Shown one piece after another: positions 45,159 through 54,604 of a DNA stretch of 64,000 nucleotides; the stretch's first letter is position 1, and the number at the start of each line of letters is the position of its first letter. The position numbers and the translations under genes are program-made. The notes under the pieces are model-generated. The model saw only the letters and a list, made by a program, of their open reading frames with translations, was not told the origin of the DNA and did no database searches. The DNA comes from Streptomyces bambusae (lineage in GTDB: Bacteria > Actinomycetota > Actinomycetes > Streptomycetales > Streptomycetaceae), in assembly GCF_020532645.1 (NCBI RefSeq), contig NZ_JAJAUZ010000007.1, forward strand, positions 1-64,000, in the 5' to 3' direction.

Positions 45159-47737
45159 GCCCGGTCTCCTTCCACGGCCTGCGGTACGTCCTCGTCCGCG
45201 GCCCGCGCGATGCCCTGGTGCAGGGCCCCGAGCCGGCTGCGGAGCCGCTCCGGCGGCGGCGCGGACGGCGCCGCGAACGGCGGTGCTGCGGCCGCTGCCG
45301 GGCCGGTCGCCGCCGGACCTTCGGCAGCCGCCCCGTGCTCCGCCGCCTGCGGGGCGTACGGGTCCTGCCCTGCCACGCTGCCGGGCAGCAGGTGGGCCAT
45401 CGGGACGCGGCGCGGCAGACCACCCGGGCCCGCGGCCGGCTCCGTACGGGGCGCCGCCGGCTGCCCGGAGCCGTCGGCCGCGGGGGCGGGCGGGGGCGGG
45501 AACGCCGGCCCGGACCGGCCCGAAGGAGCGTCGGAGGGCGGGCCGCCGGCCGCCTCCGGCCTGCCCGGACCGCTCGGGTCCGGACGGCCCGGCGGGCGCG
45601 TCGGCCCGGTCTGTGCGGCCGCGGGCGCGGCGCCGGGGCCTTCGGCGGCCGGGATGGGCTGCTCCGGCCGTGCGTACGGCAGGGCGGCGGCCGGCGGGCT
45701 CTGCACGGCGTCCGGCTGCGCCGCCACGCGTACGGCGAGCTCCTGCGGCAGGATCACGAGCGCCGAGGTGCCCGATGCCGCCGCCCGCAGCGCGACCTCG
45801 ATGCCGTGCCGGCGGGCCAGCAGGCCGACCACGTACAGGCCCATGTGGGCGGACGCGTCCGGGGCCAGGGCCTCGCCCGACGCGAAGTGGCTGTTCGCCA
45901 CCTCCAACTTGGCCGCGTCCATGCCGATTCCGTGGTCCCGGACCTCCACCAGCACCCGGCCGTCCGGGAGTTGCTGGCAGCCGATCTGCACTTCGGTCTG
46001 GGGGCTGGAGAACATCAGGGCGTTCTCCAGGAGTTCGGACAGCAGGTGGACGACGTCACTGACCGCGTAGCCGGCCACGAACACCGGCGGCAGCGCCGGG
46101 TGGCCGACCCGCTCGAACTGCTCCACCTCGGACATCGCCGTCCGCACCACGTCCAGCAGGGACATCGGCCGGGCCGCCCGGGACGTGCTCTGACCGCCGG
46201 CCAGGACGAGCAGGTTCTCGCTGTTGCGCCGCATCCGCGCCGCGAGGTGGTCGAGTTCGAACAGCCGCTTGAGCTGCACTCCGTCGTCCTCGTGCTGCTC
46301 CAGCGTGGTCAGGATGGACAACTGGCGCTGGACGAGGCTCTGGTTGCGGTGCGACAGGTTGCGGAACAGGGTGCTGACGGACTCCCGCAGCCGCGCCTGG
46401 TCGCCCGCGAGCCGCACCGCTTCCCGGTGCACCGCGTCGAAGGCCTGTGCCACGTCGCCGATGTCGTCACGGGTGGCGATTCCCGTCGTCGGGACGTGCA
46501 GGTCGACGGCGGCCAGCGGGTTGTCCTGGAGATCCCGCATCAGGTGCGGCAGCCGGACCTCGGCCACGTCGGTCGCGGCACCGTGCAGCCGCGCCAGGCC
46601 CTGCGAGATGCTGCGCGACACCGCGAACGCCAGACCCAGGGCCGCGACCAGCAGACCGGCCGTGATTCCTGCGTCGATGCGGGCCTGCGTCATCGCGTCG
46701 TCGTACTGCGCCTTGCTCTCCGACACCAGCTGGTCGGAGACGGACCGGCCGAGTTCGTCGAGCGCCTGGACGCGGGTTCCGAAGTCGGCGTACCAATTCG
46801 CCGGCAGGTCCGGTGCCTTCGCCAGGTCCTCCGGCGCGGCCAGCATCTGCTGCAGCGCCTTCTCCGCGTTCTGTGCCGCCGGAGACTCGGTGATCTTCGC
46901 GTAGGCGGCGCGGTCGGCCGGGGGCGCGGCCATCGTGAACTCGCGCTGGGCCATGTCCCGGACCATGACGGTCGCCAGCAGCGACGCCCGCTGGGTGGGG
47001 GACAGGGCGCCCTTCTCCGCGGACTGCGACATCAGGGCGCGCTCACTGGAGAGCATCGACGTGCTCAGCGCCAGCGTGTACAGGCCCCAGCCGCGGGAGT
47101 GCGACTGCGCCAGCTGGCCGTCGAGCTCGTTGTCGATGCCGAGCAGCGGCATGATCAGACCCAGGTAGGCGGTGTCGGTCTTGGTGCCGGACTTCTCATG
47201 GTCCGCCGCCGTCCTGATCTGCGGGAACTCCGCGAAGGCCTCCTTGACGGCGGCGAGCCTGGTCTTCAGCTGCCCGGTCTGACCGATCTTGCTGCTCTCG
47301 TCGGTGAAACGCTGCTCCAGCTCGTTCGTCTTCTCCCGTACGGCGGTCAGCCCGCTCCCGGTTTCCCCGGTCGCCGCCTGGGGGTCGATCGCGACGTCGC
47401 GTTCGTGCTGGAGCTGCTGGACCAGTTCCGTGCCCGTACGGGCCAGCTGGGCGACCTCGTGGAACTGCTCGTACCGCCCTGCCACGTCGAGCGCGCTGTT
47501 CACCCGCAGGGCTCCCAGCACGGTGGCCACGAGCAGCGGGATCGCGATGACGGCCAGCAGGCGGGTCCGCACGCGCAGGTCCCCGAGGTGCAGCCGCCGT
47601 CCGCCGCGGGGCGGGGGAGGCGTCTGCGGCGGCGGGTCCGCGGCGGGCGGCGGGGGATCCTGCTGCGGTCGGCCGGACCGCGGCAGGCGCAGCGAAACCT
47701 TCGGCAGCCGCTTCCGGCCCTCTCTCTGCATGCGCAT
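45155..47737 (-). CDS. cvnA: Conservon sensor histidine kinase-like protein (CvnA)
   Basis: This membrane protein of about 860 aa senses an external signal for the conservon. It has a Pro-rich N-terminus, membrane helix 1 (LAVIAIPLLVATVLGAL), a helical extracytoplasmic nitrate/nitrite-sensing-like region (about 80-340), membrane helix 2 (AGITAGLLVAALGLAFAVS), HAMP, and a GHKL ATPase domain (HLLSELLENALMFSS, VEVRDHGIGMD, MGLYVVGLLARRHG). The tail of about 200 residues is Pro/Ala rich. ATG at 47737 fits a GGAA box; GTG at 47746 is the alternative. Confidence 0.92.
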   Translation of the reverse strand: MRMQREGRKRLPKVSLRLPRSGRPQQDPPPPAADPPPQTPPPPRGGRRLHLGDLRVRTRLLAVIAIPLLVATVLGALRVNSALDVAGRYEQFHEVAQLARTGTELVQQLQHERDVAIDPQAATGETGSGLTAVREKTNELEQRFTDESSKIGQTGQLKTRLAAVKEAFAEFPQIRTAADHEKSGTKTDTAYLGLIMPLLGIDNELDGQLAQSHSRGWGLYTLALSTSMLSSERALMSQSAEKGALSPTQRASLLATVMVRDMAQREFTMAAPPADRAAYAKITESPAAQNAEKALQQMLAAPEDLAKAPDLPANWYADFGTRVQALDELGRSVSDQLVSESKAQYDDAMTQARIDAGITAGLLVAALGLAFAVSRSISQGLARLHGAATDVAEVRLPHLMRDLQDNPLAAVDLHVPTTGIATRDDIGDVAQAFDAVHREAVRLAGDQARLRESVSTLFRNLSHRNQSLVQRQLSILTTLEQHEDDGVQLKRLFELDHLAARMRRNSENLLVLAGGQSTSRAARPMSLLDVVRTAMSEVEQFERVGHPALPPVFVAGYAVSDVVHLLSELLENALMFSSPQTEVQIGCQQLPDGRVLVEVRDHGIGMDAAKLEVANSHFASGEALAPDASAHMGLYVVGLLARRHGIEVALRAAASGTSALVILPQELAVRVAAQPDAVQSPPAAALPYARPEQPIPAAEGPGAAPAAAQTGPTRPPGRPDPSGPGRPEAAGGPPSDAPSGRSGPAFPPPPAPAADGSGQPAAPRTEPAAGPGGLPRRVPMAHLLPGSVAGQDPYAPQAAEHGAAAEGPAATGPAAAAAPPFAAPSAPPPERLRSRLGALHQGIARAADEDVPQAVEGDRA

Positions 47738-48048
47738 GGGTGTCACTTCCGCTTGCTCGGAGCCCCGGGGCGCCGCATCGGCGCAGCTGGAGCGGACGGC
47801 CTCCGCCGACCGGCGGCGGAGCGGGGGCCTGCCCGTGCGGGTCGGTACACCGCGGTTCCGGCAAGGCCACCTGCTCCGACCCTAGGGACGGGCCCGTCTT
47901 CCGGGACCGTCCGGTCACCGGAGGGGACCGGGGGAGCAGCCCGTCCCCCGATCGGCCCGCTGCCCTGCACCGCAAAACGCCGGCGGGGCCGGAAAGTCCA
48001 GCCCCGCCGGCGTTCGCGGTACGGGTCCGCCCGAGTCCCGGGGAGGGC
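47738..48048. other. 311-bp region upstream of the conservon
   Basis: This stretch should contain the conservon promoter. It holds a strong hairpin (47976-48014), and nothing else coding was seen. No promoter boxes could be assigned with confidence. Confidence 0.4.
47976..48014 (-). terminator. Hairpin terminator of the CAP gene
   Basis: A perfect 14-bp stem, AACGCCGGCGGGGC (47976-47989), pairs with 48001-48014 over an 11-base loop. On the minus strand it lies 35 bases after the stop of the CAP-domain gene. Confidence 0.85.
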
Positions 48049-48777
48049 TCACCGGCCCAGGACCTGGGTCCACCAGATGACCTCGGGTGTGGTCACGGTG
48101 GACACGCCCAGGGCGGTGTAGTGCGGGTCGAGCAGCTTCGCGCGCTGGGCCGGATCGGCGAACCAGTCGTTCGCCGCCGCCTGCGCCCCGACCTCGTTGC
48201 GGCTGATGCCGACCGCCTGCCCGGCGGACGCGCCTGCCGCCACACCCGTCACGACGCCCGCCGGTCCGGCCTGCTCCGGCAGGCCGGCGGTGATCCGGTC
48301 GGCGTCCGCGGTGAGCGTCGGGCTGAGCTTCAGCGGCGGGCTGCCGGCCTGGGCGCGGGCCTGGTTCACCAGGCTCAGGACGGCCTCGGGGGAGGTGGAA
48401 TCGCGCTCTCGCCGGAGTGCGTCCAGGCGCCGGGCCGAGGCGGCCGAGGGCATGCGGGCCGTCACCCCGGCCCCGGCCCCCGGGGTGCTGTGCCGGGCCT
48501 TGGCGGCGCCGGCGGACCCGCCTCCCGCGGGCTGCTGCCCGCCCCCGGACTTCCCGTCGCGTGCTGCCGGTGCGGGGGCCGCGGGAACCGGGTGTGCGGC
48601 GGCCACGTGGGCGGTGCGCGGTGCGGTCGCGTGCACGGCGGCGTGGCCGCCGGCCGGAACCAGCGCTGCGGCCAGCGCACCCGCGCCCGCCGCGGCCGCC
48701 GCCACGGAGGCGATGAGCCTGGCACCGGTCGGCAGTGCGTGGGCCCCTCGGGCCGGGGGGATCTTGTGCCGTCCCAT
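48049..48777 (-). CDS. Secreted CAP-superfamily protein
   Basis: This 242-aa protein has a long signal region (ARLIASVAAAAAGAGALAAALVPAGGHA), an Ala/Pro/Gly-rich linker and a C-terminal CAP domain with VLSLVNQARAQAGSPPLKLS, VGAQAAANDWFADPAQRAKLLDPHYTALGV and EVIWWTQVLG. The HTGTDGS and GENI motifs seen in the other CAP protein are weak here, so it is a divergent member; metal or lipid binding is uncertain. A GGAAGG site precedes the ATG. Confidence 0.8.
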   Translation of the reverse strand: MGRHKIPPARGAHALPTGARLIASVAAAAAGAGALAAALVPAGGHAAVHATAPRTAHVAAAHPVPAAPAPAARDGKSGGGQQPAGGGSAGAAKARHSTPGAGAGVTARMPSAASARRLDALRRERDSTSPEAVLSLVNQARAQAGSPPLKLSPTLTADADRITAGLPEQAGPAGVVTGVAAGASAGQAVGISRNEVGAQAAANDWFADPAQRAKLLDPHYTALGVSTVTTPEVIWWTQVLGR

Positions 48778-48908
48778 GAACGGGCCTTCCTTGCCGTGCT
48801 GCCCGTCCGCTTGGCCGGACGGGCACCGTAGTCGTCAATGTGCCGCCGGTCGGCGGCAGGTCGTGCAGGTCGCTGGCCCCGCGGGTCCGCCCGGACCCGC
48901 GGCGCGCG

Positions 48909-49727
48909 TCAGTACGCGCTGGAGACGTTGTTGATCGAGCCGTAGCGGTGGTACGCGTAGTTGCAGGCGGCCACGATGTTGGACACCGGGTTGAGGATGT
49001 CCCGGGGGGTGCTTGCGACGTGGTACGCGTCGAAGGTCGGCTGGATCACCTGGAGCAGGCCCTTCGAGGGGGTGCCGTTCACCGCGTTGATGTCCCAGGT
49101 GTTGACGGCGTTCGGGTTGCCCGACGATTCGCGCAGGATGTTGGACCTGATGCCTTCGTACGTACCGGGGATGCCGTGCGCCTGCATGATCGCGAGGGCC
49201 TCCCGGATCCATCCGTCGAGGTTGTTCGCATGGCCCGACGCCGATGGCGGGGACTGCGTCCGGTCGTGCCGCGCCGCCAGCATCTTCCCGGGGTTCATCG
49301 GGACGACCAGGACCAGTCCGGCGGGGAGGCTGTGACGGTTCGGTCCGATCCGCCGCTTGTTGCTCTCGTAGAGACGCGCGGCGCTCACACCGGTCTTGCG
49401 GGCGATCCCCTCCAGGGTCTCGCCCTTGCGGACCACGTGGCTGGTGGGGCGGCTCTTGGCCTTCGCCGCCGGTGCCGTGCCCGCTGCGGGCCGCTTCGCC
49501 GCTGCGGGCTTCGCCGTGCTGCCCGACGCGGTACGGGCGGGGTGGGCCGCAGCGGGGCGGTGGGCCGCGGTCGCCGCACCCGCCCCGGAGGAGGCCGGCT
49601 TGGAGGACGGTGCGGCGCCGGCGGCGCCCACGAGGACGACCGGCAGGGCGAGTCCGGTGCCCGCGGCGAGGATGCGTCGCCGGAACGCATGGCCCTTGGG
49701 GCGCCGGTGCTTTGCGTGGGGTGGCAT
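48909..49727 (-). CDS. Secreted LysM + lytic transglycosylase-like protein
   Basis: This 272-aa exported protein has a signal peptide (ILAAGTGLALPVVLVGAAGAA), an Ala/Lys/Pro linker, a LysM domain (SHVVRKGETLEGIARKTGV, PAGLVLVVP) and an SLT-like domain (NNLDGWIREALAIMQAHGI, NILRESSGNPNAVNTWD with the likely catalytic Glu, SKGLLQVIQPTFDAYH). It should bind and cut glycan chains. GAGAGG seven bases before the ATG at 49727 fixes the start. Confidence 0.92.
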   Translation of the reverse strand: MPPHAKHRRPKGHAFRRRILAAGTGLALPVVLVGAAGAAPSSKPASSGAGAATAAHRPAAAHPARTASGSTAKPAAAKRPAAGTAPAAKAKSRPTSHVVRKGETLEGIARKTGVSAARLYESNKRRIGPNRHSLPAGLVLVVPMNPGKMLAARHDRTQSPPSASGHANNLDGWIREALAIMQAHGIPGTYEGIRSNILRESSGNPNAVNTWDINAVNGTPSKGLLQVIQPTFDAYHVASTPRDILNPVSNIVAACNYAYHRYGSINNVSSAY

Positions 49728-50262
49728 GGGTGCCTCTCGGTCGTCCGGTCCCGGAGAACGGGGCGGATGCGGGACGGCCGGCTGGGTGCCGATCCGAGCG
49801 GTTGAAGTGACCGTAGGCAAACAGCAATCGCCGGACAAGGAACCGGTCCCCGGGATCCGTGCCCGAAAGGGAAGGCGCACGCGCACCGCTCGGCCCCTCC
49901 GCATCGGCGACCGCGCAACGACCGCGGGAACACGGGGCCCGGCACGGTCCTGGGGCTCCGTCACATGCCACGAGTGATGTGACGGGCATCACAGTCCGGT
50001 CGGTCGCCCGTCCTCCGTCGACCGGCGGACACCGTGTTCAACCGACTCGGGGATTGCGCTGAGGACCTGTATGAGCACCTGCCCACGACAGCCTCGCCGG
50101 GGCGGATCCGCCGCCCGCGCACCCCGGCCTCCTGCCCGAACGACTTCCCGGCGGCTCCCTGCGGGCCCGGGGCGGGGCTGGAAGGTTCGCCGTGTGCCGC
50201 CGCCGCACTGCGCAGTACGCGGCCCACCCCGATCACGGCAGTCGATCCACGAAGCAGGTGCC
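49728..50262. other. 535-bp divergent intergenic region
   Basis: This stretch separates the LysM/transglycosylase gene (minus) and the DUF11 surface protein gene (plus). It contains a GTCACATGCCACGAGTGATGTGAC-type dyad around 49958-49982 and several purine tracts. I looked for a c-di-AMP riboswitch upstream of the muralytic gene and could not identify one. No gene was seen. Confidence 0.4.
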
Positions 50263-52278
50263 ATGCCTTCCCTGTCCACTCTCCCTTCCCTTCGACGCTA
50301 CGGAGCCGCCGGCGCGTTCGCGGCATGCCTCGCAGGCTCCGTACTCATGGCCCCCGAGGCGGGCGCCACCACCCCCAAGACGACGCAGAGCGGTGAAGAG
50401 CTGCTGAAGAACGGGAGCTTCGAGCATCCGGAGGTGACTCCGACCCAATTCCGCTACGTCCCGGAGAACGAAGTGGACTGGAAGTCCACCGCGGGAGAGG
50501 TCGAGGTGTGGGGTGCGAAGCACCGGAATGTCGATGCTCCCGAAGGTAACCAGCTCATCGAGCTGACCGCGCGCGCAGGCATGGACATCGTCTACCAGTG
50601 GGTGGACGTGGATGCGGGCGACGAACTGGAGTGGAGCGTGAACCACCTGAGCCGTTACGACGCCGACAAGATGCAGGTCGTGTTCGGCCACGAAGGCGAG
50701 ACCCCCGCGGACTTCAAGGCGGTGAAGCCGCAGGGTGCGGAGAGCGACACGATCGCCGGCACGAAGGAGTGGAAGACGCATTCCGGCAAGTACGTCGTAC
50801 CTGAAGGCCAGAAGAAGGTCGCCTTCGGCTTCAAGGCGCTCTCGGAGGGCAACCTCCTCGACTCCGCCAGCCTGAAGGTGGTCCCGCCGGCCTCCGACCC
50901 GGCCCCCACCCCCGCTCCCGGCCAGCCGGCCGTCGAGACCGGCGCCTCCGCCCAGACGGTCCAGCGCGAGGGCAAGGTCGCCTTCACCACCACGGTCAAG
51001 AAGCCCGGCACCGACTCCCTGCACGAGGCCTCGCTCATCCAGGACCTGCCCGCACACGCGACCCTGGTACCGGACTCGGTGAAGATCGACGGCGAGCCGG
51101 CCGGTGAGGCGGCCGCCGTCGAGGACGGAAAGCTGACGGTGCGCCTGGGCAAGGACGGCGTCCTCGACGCCGAGAGCGCCGTCGTCACCTACGAACTCCA
51201 GGTCGCCAAGGACGCCCCGGCCGGTGCGAAGTTCAGCCAGTCCTCGACCCTGAGCTACCGGACCGGAGCCGAAGTCGGCACGGCTCCCGTCGTCCAGGGC
51301 AACACCGTGACGGTCGGCCTCGCCACCGCGGACCTCGCCGTCGACGGCTGGGTGCAGACCAAGGGCGGCACCAAGGCCGAATACCAGGTCCGCGTGACCA
51401 ACAACGGCCCGCAGGCCGCCCACGGCGTCCAGCTCAAGGGCGTGTCCGACGTGGCGCTCACCGGCAAGGCGGTCGTGGACGGCGCCGAGTGCGGGACGGT
51501 GAACGGGAAGGACGCCGGCTGCTCGCTGAAGGTGCTGGAGAGCGGCAAGTCGGCCGTCATGACCGTGACGGGCGACATCGGCGATGGGAAGCTGCCCACG
51601 GTCGAGGCCACCGCGACGTCGGCCACCGACGACCCGCAGCCCGCCAACAACAAGGCGACCCTCGCCACCGCCACGGCGGACGTCGCCGTCGAGCTGACGG
51701 CCAAGCCGAAGGACGGGGAGACGAAGGCCGGCGAGACTCCGAAGGCGAAGCCCGGTTCCGAGGTGACCTTCACCATGAAGGTCACCAACAACGGCCCGTC
51801 CGCAGCGGACAAGGTCCGTGTCGTCACCGAACTCCCCGAGGGCTTCACCGCACCGGCGGAACTGAAGGACATGGGCACCGTCCCGTCGGGCGAGTCGCGC
51901 ACCGTGGAGATCACGGGCACCGTTCCCGAGCAGAAGGCCACCGAGAAGACCGCGGACGCGGTCCCGACCGCAGCGCCGGACACCGGCAAGGACGGCCAGG
52001 AGACCGCGCCCGCCGAGAAGATCGTCGCCACCGCCACCGTCGGCACCGACGCGTTCGACCCGAAGCTCGACAACCAGAAGGCGACCGCCGAGGTCGAGAT
52101 CGCCGCCGGCGGCGGCTCGGGCTCCGAAGAGGGAGACAAGGAGAGCGAGGGCCTGCTGGCGCTCACCGGCGCCAACGGTGCCCTGCTCCTGGCCCTCGGC
52201 ACCAGCGCGACCCTCGCCGCCGCGGCCGGTGCCTTCCTGTTCGTCCGCTCCCGGCGGGCGGCCCGCGCCCAGCAGTAG
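50263..52278 (+). CDS. LAXTG-anchored DUF11 surface protein
   Basis: This 671-aa protein should be exported and covalently linked to the wall. It has a signal peptide (AAGAFAACLAGSVLMAPEAGA), a DUF642-like carbohydrate-binding-type domain (ELLKNGSFEHPEV, YQWVDVDAGDELEWSV), and three DUF11-like Ig repeats, each with a KVTNNGPxAA motif. The C-terminal sorting signal is LALTG, then a hydrophobic span (ALLLALGTSATLAAAAGAFLFV) and RSRRAA. LALTG fits class E sortase preference and matches the sortase at 145-945. The start ATG has only a weak AGGTG site. Confidence 0.9.
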   Translation: MPSLSTLPSLRRYGAAGAFAACLAGSVLMAPEAGATTPKTTQSGEELLKNGSFEHPEVTPTQFRYVPENEVDWKSTAGEVEVWGAKHRNVDAPEGNQLIELTARAGMDIVYQWVDVDAGDELEWSVNHLSRYDADKMQVVFGHEGETPADFKAVKPQGAESDTIAGTKEWKTHSGKYVVPEGQKKVAFGFKALSEGNLLDSASLKVVPPASDPAPTPAPGQPAVETGASAQTVQREGKVAFTTTVKKPGTDSLHEASLIQDLPAHATLVPDSVKIDGEPAGEAAAVEDGKLTVRLGKDGVLDAESAVVTYELQVAKDAPAGAKFSQSSTLSYRTGAEVGTAPVVQGNTVTVGLATADLAVDGWVQTKGGTKAEYQVRVTNNGPQAAHGVQLKGVSDVALTGKAVVDGAECGTVNGKDAGCSLKVLESGKSAVMTVTGDIGDGKLPTVEATATSATDDPQPANNKATLATATADVAVELTAKPKDGETKAGETPKAKPGSEVTFTMKVTNNGPSAADKVRVVTELPEGFTAPAELKDMGTVPSGESRTVEITGTVPEQKATEKTADAVPTAAPDTGKDGQETAPAEKIVATATVGTDAFDPKLDNQKATAEVEIAAGGGSGSEEGDKESEGLLALTGANGALLLALGTSATLAAAAGAFLFVRSRRAARAQQ

Positions 52279-52298
52279 CCTCCGCACCGGCATCGGCG

Positions 52299-52343
52299 GA
52301 CCGCCGTACGACCAGCCCCGTCCGGGCCGGTCGTACGGCGGTC
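52299..52343 (+). terminator. Hairpin terminator
   Basis: A perfect 15-bp stem, GACCGCCGTACGACC (52299-52313), pairs with 52329-52343 over a 15-base loop, 20 bases after the DUF11 gene stop. Confidence 0.85.
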
Positions 52344-52457
52344 TGCTGCCCGGTCCCGTGCCTCGCACGGCGTTGCCGGCATCCGCCCCGCGTCCGTGCC
52401 CGTTCCCGTGCCCCGGCGGCCCTCCACGCAGCCACGTGCAGATCACAGACTGGGCCC

Positions 52458-53612
52458 ATGTCCACCGAAGCCCTCAGCGCCCTGCGCGACACCGCCACCC
52501 GTCCCGGGCCCACCACCGGAGACGGCAGGAACCCCGCACAGCTCACGCTGCGCGGCACCGAGAACGCCCGGCACGCCATCCAGGCCATGGCGCTCGCCCC
52601 GTTCCTCGACGGCACCCAGCCCTACGCCCGCACCGGCCGGCTCCACGGTCTGGACGGAGCCCCGCGATGGGAGGTGTGCGCGGGACGGCTCGTACGGCAG
52701 TTCACCTCCGAAGCCGTGACCGTCGGCCTGCTGGAGGGGCCGGGCTGGACCGCGACGGTCGCCCGCATGACCAAGGGGTCGTCGACCCACGCGGAAATCG
52801 CGGTCACCGCCGGGACCGAGGCCCTCGCCGCCGAGGTCCTCGAAGGTCTCACCCGGGCCCACGAAGGCAAGGAACCGGCCGACCACGCCACCGTGCCGAT
52901 CGGGTTCTGGCACCTCTCCGAGCTGGGGACCGCCGTACGCATCTCCCGGGACACGAAGGCGCCGCGCTGGGACGCGATCCGGCAGAACTACACTGCGGCG
53001 GCCCGCGACCGGCTCGACCACCTGGCCGCCCTCGGCCCCGACGGCATGGACGGCGCGATCCTCCTCGTCCACGGACCTCCGGGCACCGGCAAGACCACCG
53101 CGCTGCGGGCACTGGCCCAGGAATGGCGGGACTGGTGCGAGTTCGAGTACGTGCTCGACCCCGAGAACCTCTTCTCCTCCTCCGGCTACCTCCTCGACAC
53201 CGCCCTCAACCGGGGCCCCGAACACAGCCCTTGGCGGGCCCTCGTGCTGGAGGACTGCGACGAACTGCTGCGCAGCGACGCCAAGCGGGCCGCAGGCCAG
53301 AGCATGGCCCGGCTGCTGAACCTCAGCGACGGCCTGCTCGGGCAGGACTCCGGCACCCTGCTCGTCATGACGACCAACGAGGACGTGCACCGCCTGCACC
53401 CCGCCGTCACCCGGCCCGGACGCTGCATGGCGCAGATCGAAGTGGGGCCGCTCACCCCGGAAGAGGCCGCCCGCTGGCGGGGCGGCGTCACAGCCCGCGG
53501 CCCGGGCGGCCCCGCGACCCTGGCCGAGCTGTACGCCCGTACCCGCGAGGAAAGCGGCCGGCCGTCCCTGCGGCACGGCACGGCCACCGCCCCTGTGGGC
53601 ATGTACATGTAG
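52458..53612 (+). CDS. DUF5925/AAA+ ATPase
   Basis: The 384-aa product has an N-terminal DUF5925-like domain and a C-terminal AAA+ ATPase. Walker A is VHGPPGTGKTTALRAL, Walker B is RALVLEDCDELL, sensor 1 is VMTTNEDVH and the arginine finger is in VTRPGRCMAQIEV. No substrate is known. CIS loci usually carry an AAA+ ATPase (Afp15 type) that I did not find next to the CIS here, but this gene is 20 kb away and belongs to a separate streptomycete family, so a CIS role is speculative. Start ATG at 52458 has no clear Shine-Dalgarno box. Confidence 0.87.
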   Translation: MSTEALSALRDTATRPGPTTGDGRNPAQLTLRGTENARHAIQAMALAPFLDGTQPYARTGRLHGLDGAPRWEVCAGRLVRQFTSEAVTVGLLEGPGWTATVARMTKGSSTHAEIAVTAGTEALAAEVLEGLTRAHEGKEPADHATVPIGFWHLSELGTAVRISRDTKAPRWDAIRQNYTAAARDRLDHLAALGPDGMDGAILLVHGPPGTGKTTALRALAQEWRDWCEFEYVLDPENLFSSSGYLLDTALNRGPEHSPWRALVLEDCDELLRSDAKRAAGQSMARLLNLSDGLLGQDSGTLLVMTTNEDVHRLHPAVTRPGRCMAQIEVGPLTPEEAARWRGGVTARGPGGPATLAELYARTREESGRPSLRHGTATAPVGMYM

Positions 53613-53633
53613 GGCGCCGGGGCCGTGGGCCGC

Positions 53634-53659
53634 CGGCCGGGCGCGTGCCTGCCCGGCCG
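53634..53659. terminator. Hairpin between convergent genes
   Basis: CGGCCGGGC (53634-53642) and its complement (53651-53659) form a 9-bp stem with an 8-base loop between the ATPase and the enoyl-CoA hydratase genes. Confidence 0.55.
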
Positions 53660-53675
53660 CCGCGCCGGCAGGCGG

Positions 53676-54422
53676 TCATTCCGCCGGGGCCGCCCCGCCG
53701 AAGACGCTGGTCGGCACCACCCGCCGGAACAGGGCGGCTTCCAGGGCCAGGCCTTCGTCGAGGGGCAGCGTACGGCTCGCGGCCAGGGCGCGCTTGGCCG
53801 CGAAGAGCGCCGGCGCAGGGTTGCGCGCCACCTGCGCCACCCAGTCCTCGGCACGGCGGTCGAAGTCCTCCGCCGGCAGCACCGCGTTGAGGACACCGAG
53901 CCGCAGCGCCTCCTCCGCGCCGACCGTACGGCCGGTCAGGACCAGGTCGGCGGCTGCTCCCGGGCCGATCAGGCGGGGCAGGCGCTGCGTGCCGCCGCCA
54001 CCCGGGATGAGGCCGTTGAGGATCTCGGGCTGGCCGACCTGGGTCCGGGCCGAACCGATCCGCAGCGTCGCCGCCAAGGCGATCTCCAGACCTCCGCCCC
54101 AGGCCTGCCCGTCGACCGCGGCCACCACCGGCTGCGGGATGGACTCCAGCAGGCCCAGCGCGCGCGGCCAGACCGCGGCGTCCTCGGCGGTCAGGGCACC
54201 CGAGGCGGCCAGCCGGAGGACCTCCAGGTCGGCGTGCTTGACGAAGATCCCGTCGATCCCGCCCCTCAGGAGCACCACGGCTACGTCGTGGGTGCGGTGC
54301 GCGAGACCTTCGAGGAGGTCTGCCAGTTCGCCGAGGGACGCGAGGTCCATCTGGTTGTCCGGCAGCCGCCGGAACGTCAGGACGGCGGTCTTGTCACGGG
54401 TTTCGGCGGTCCAGTTGCCCAT
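53676..54422 (-). CDS. Enoyl-CoA hydratase/isomerase family protein
   Basis: This 248-aa crotonase-fold enzyme should act on enoyl-CoA. Oxyanion-hole regions are present (GIDGIFVKHADLEVL and AWGGGLEIALAATLRIG), and the active-site segment is GQPEILNGLIPGGGGTQRLPRLIG, with the Glu of QPEI in place of one catalytic acid. The second catalytic Glu position reads GGGGTQRL, as in many family members. The ATG at 54422 gives a standard family length. A fatty acid or secondary metabolic role is possible. Confidence 0.88.
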   Translation of the reverse strand: MGNWTAETRDKTAVLTFRRLPDNQMDLASLGELADLLEGLAHRTHDVAVVLLRGGIDGIFVKHADLEVLRLAASGALTAEDAAVWPRALGLLESIPQPVVAAVDGQAWGGGLEIALAATLRIGSARTQVGQPEILNGLIPGGGGTQRLPRLIGPGAAADLVLTGRTVGAEEALRLGVLNAVLPAEDFDRRAEDWVAQVARNPAPALFAAKRALAASRTLPLDEGLALEAALFRRVVPTSVFGGAAPAE

Positions 54423-54604
54423 GGGGGTACGTGCTCCTGCATCGGATTCGTCGTGCCGGGGGAGCCCGGCGCCGCTCGGGGCGTCGGCGCCGGGCCCTGC
54501 CATCCTGGGGCGCCCCCGCCGCGGGCGGCACCGCGGACCGGCCCTCCGAAGGGACTACGCCGCACGGCCGCACGTACGGCCACACGCACGACCGCACACG
54601 AGGG

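Noticed and set aside
49728..50262. c-di-AMP riboswitch upstream of the LysM/transglycosylase gene
   Set aside because: The expected conserved segments were not seen on the minus strand.
53676..54503. Earlier start for the enoyl-CoA hydratase at 54503
   Set aside because: The extra residues are low-complexity and outside the family fold; the ATG at 54422 gives the normal length.
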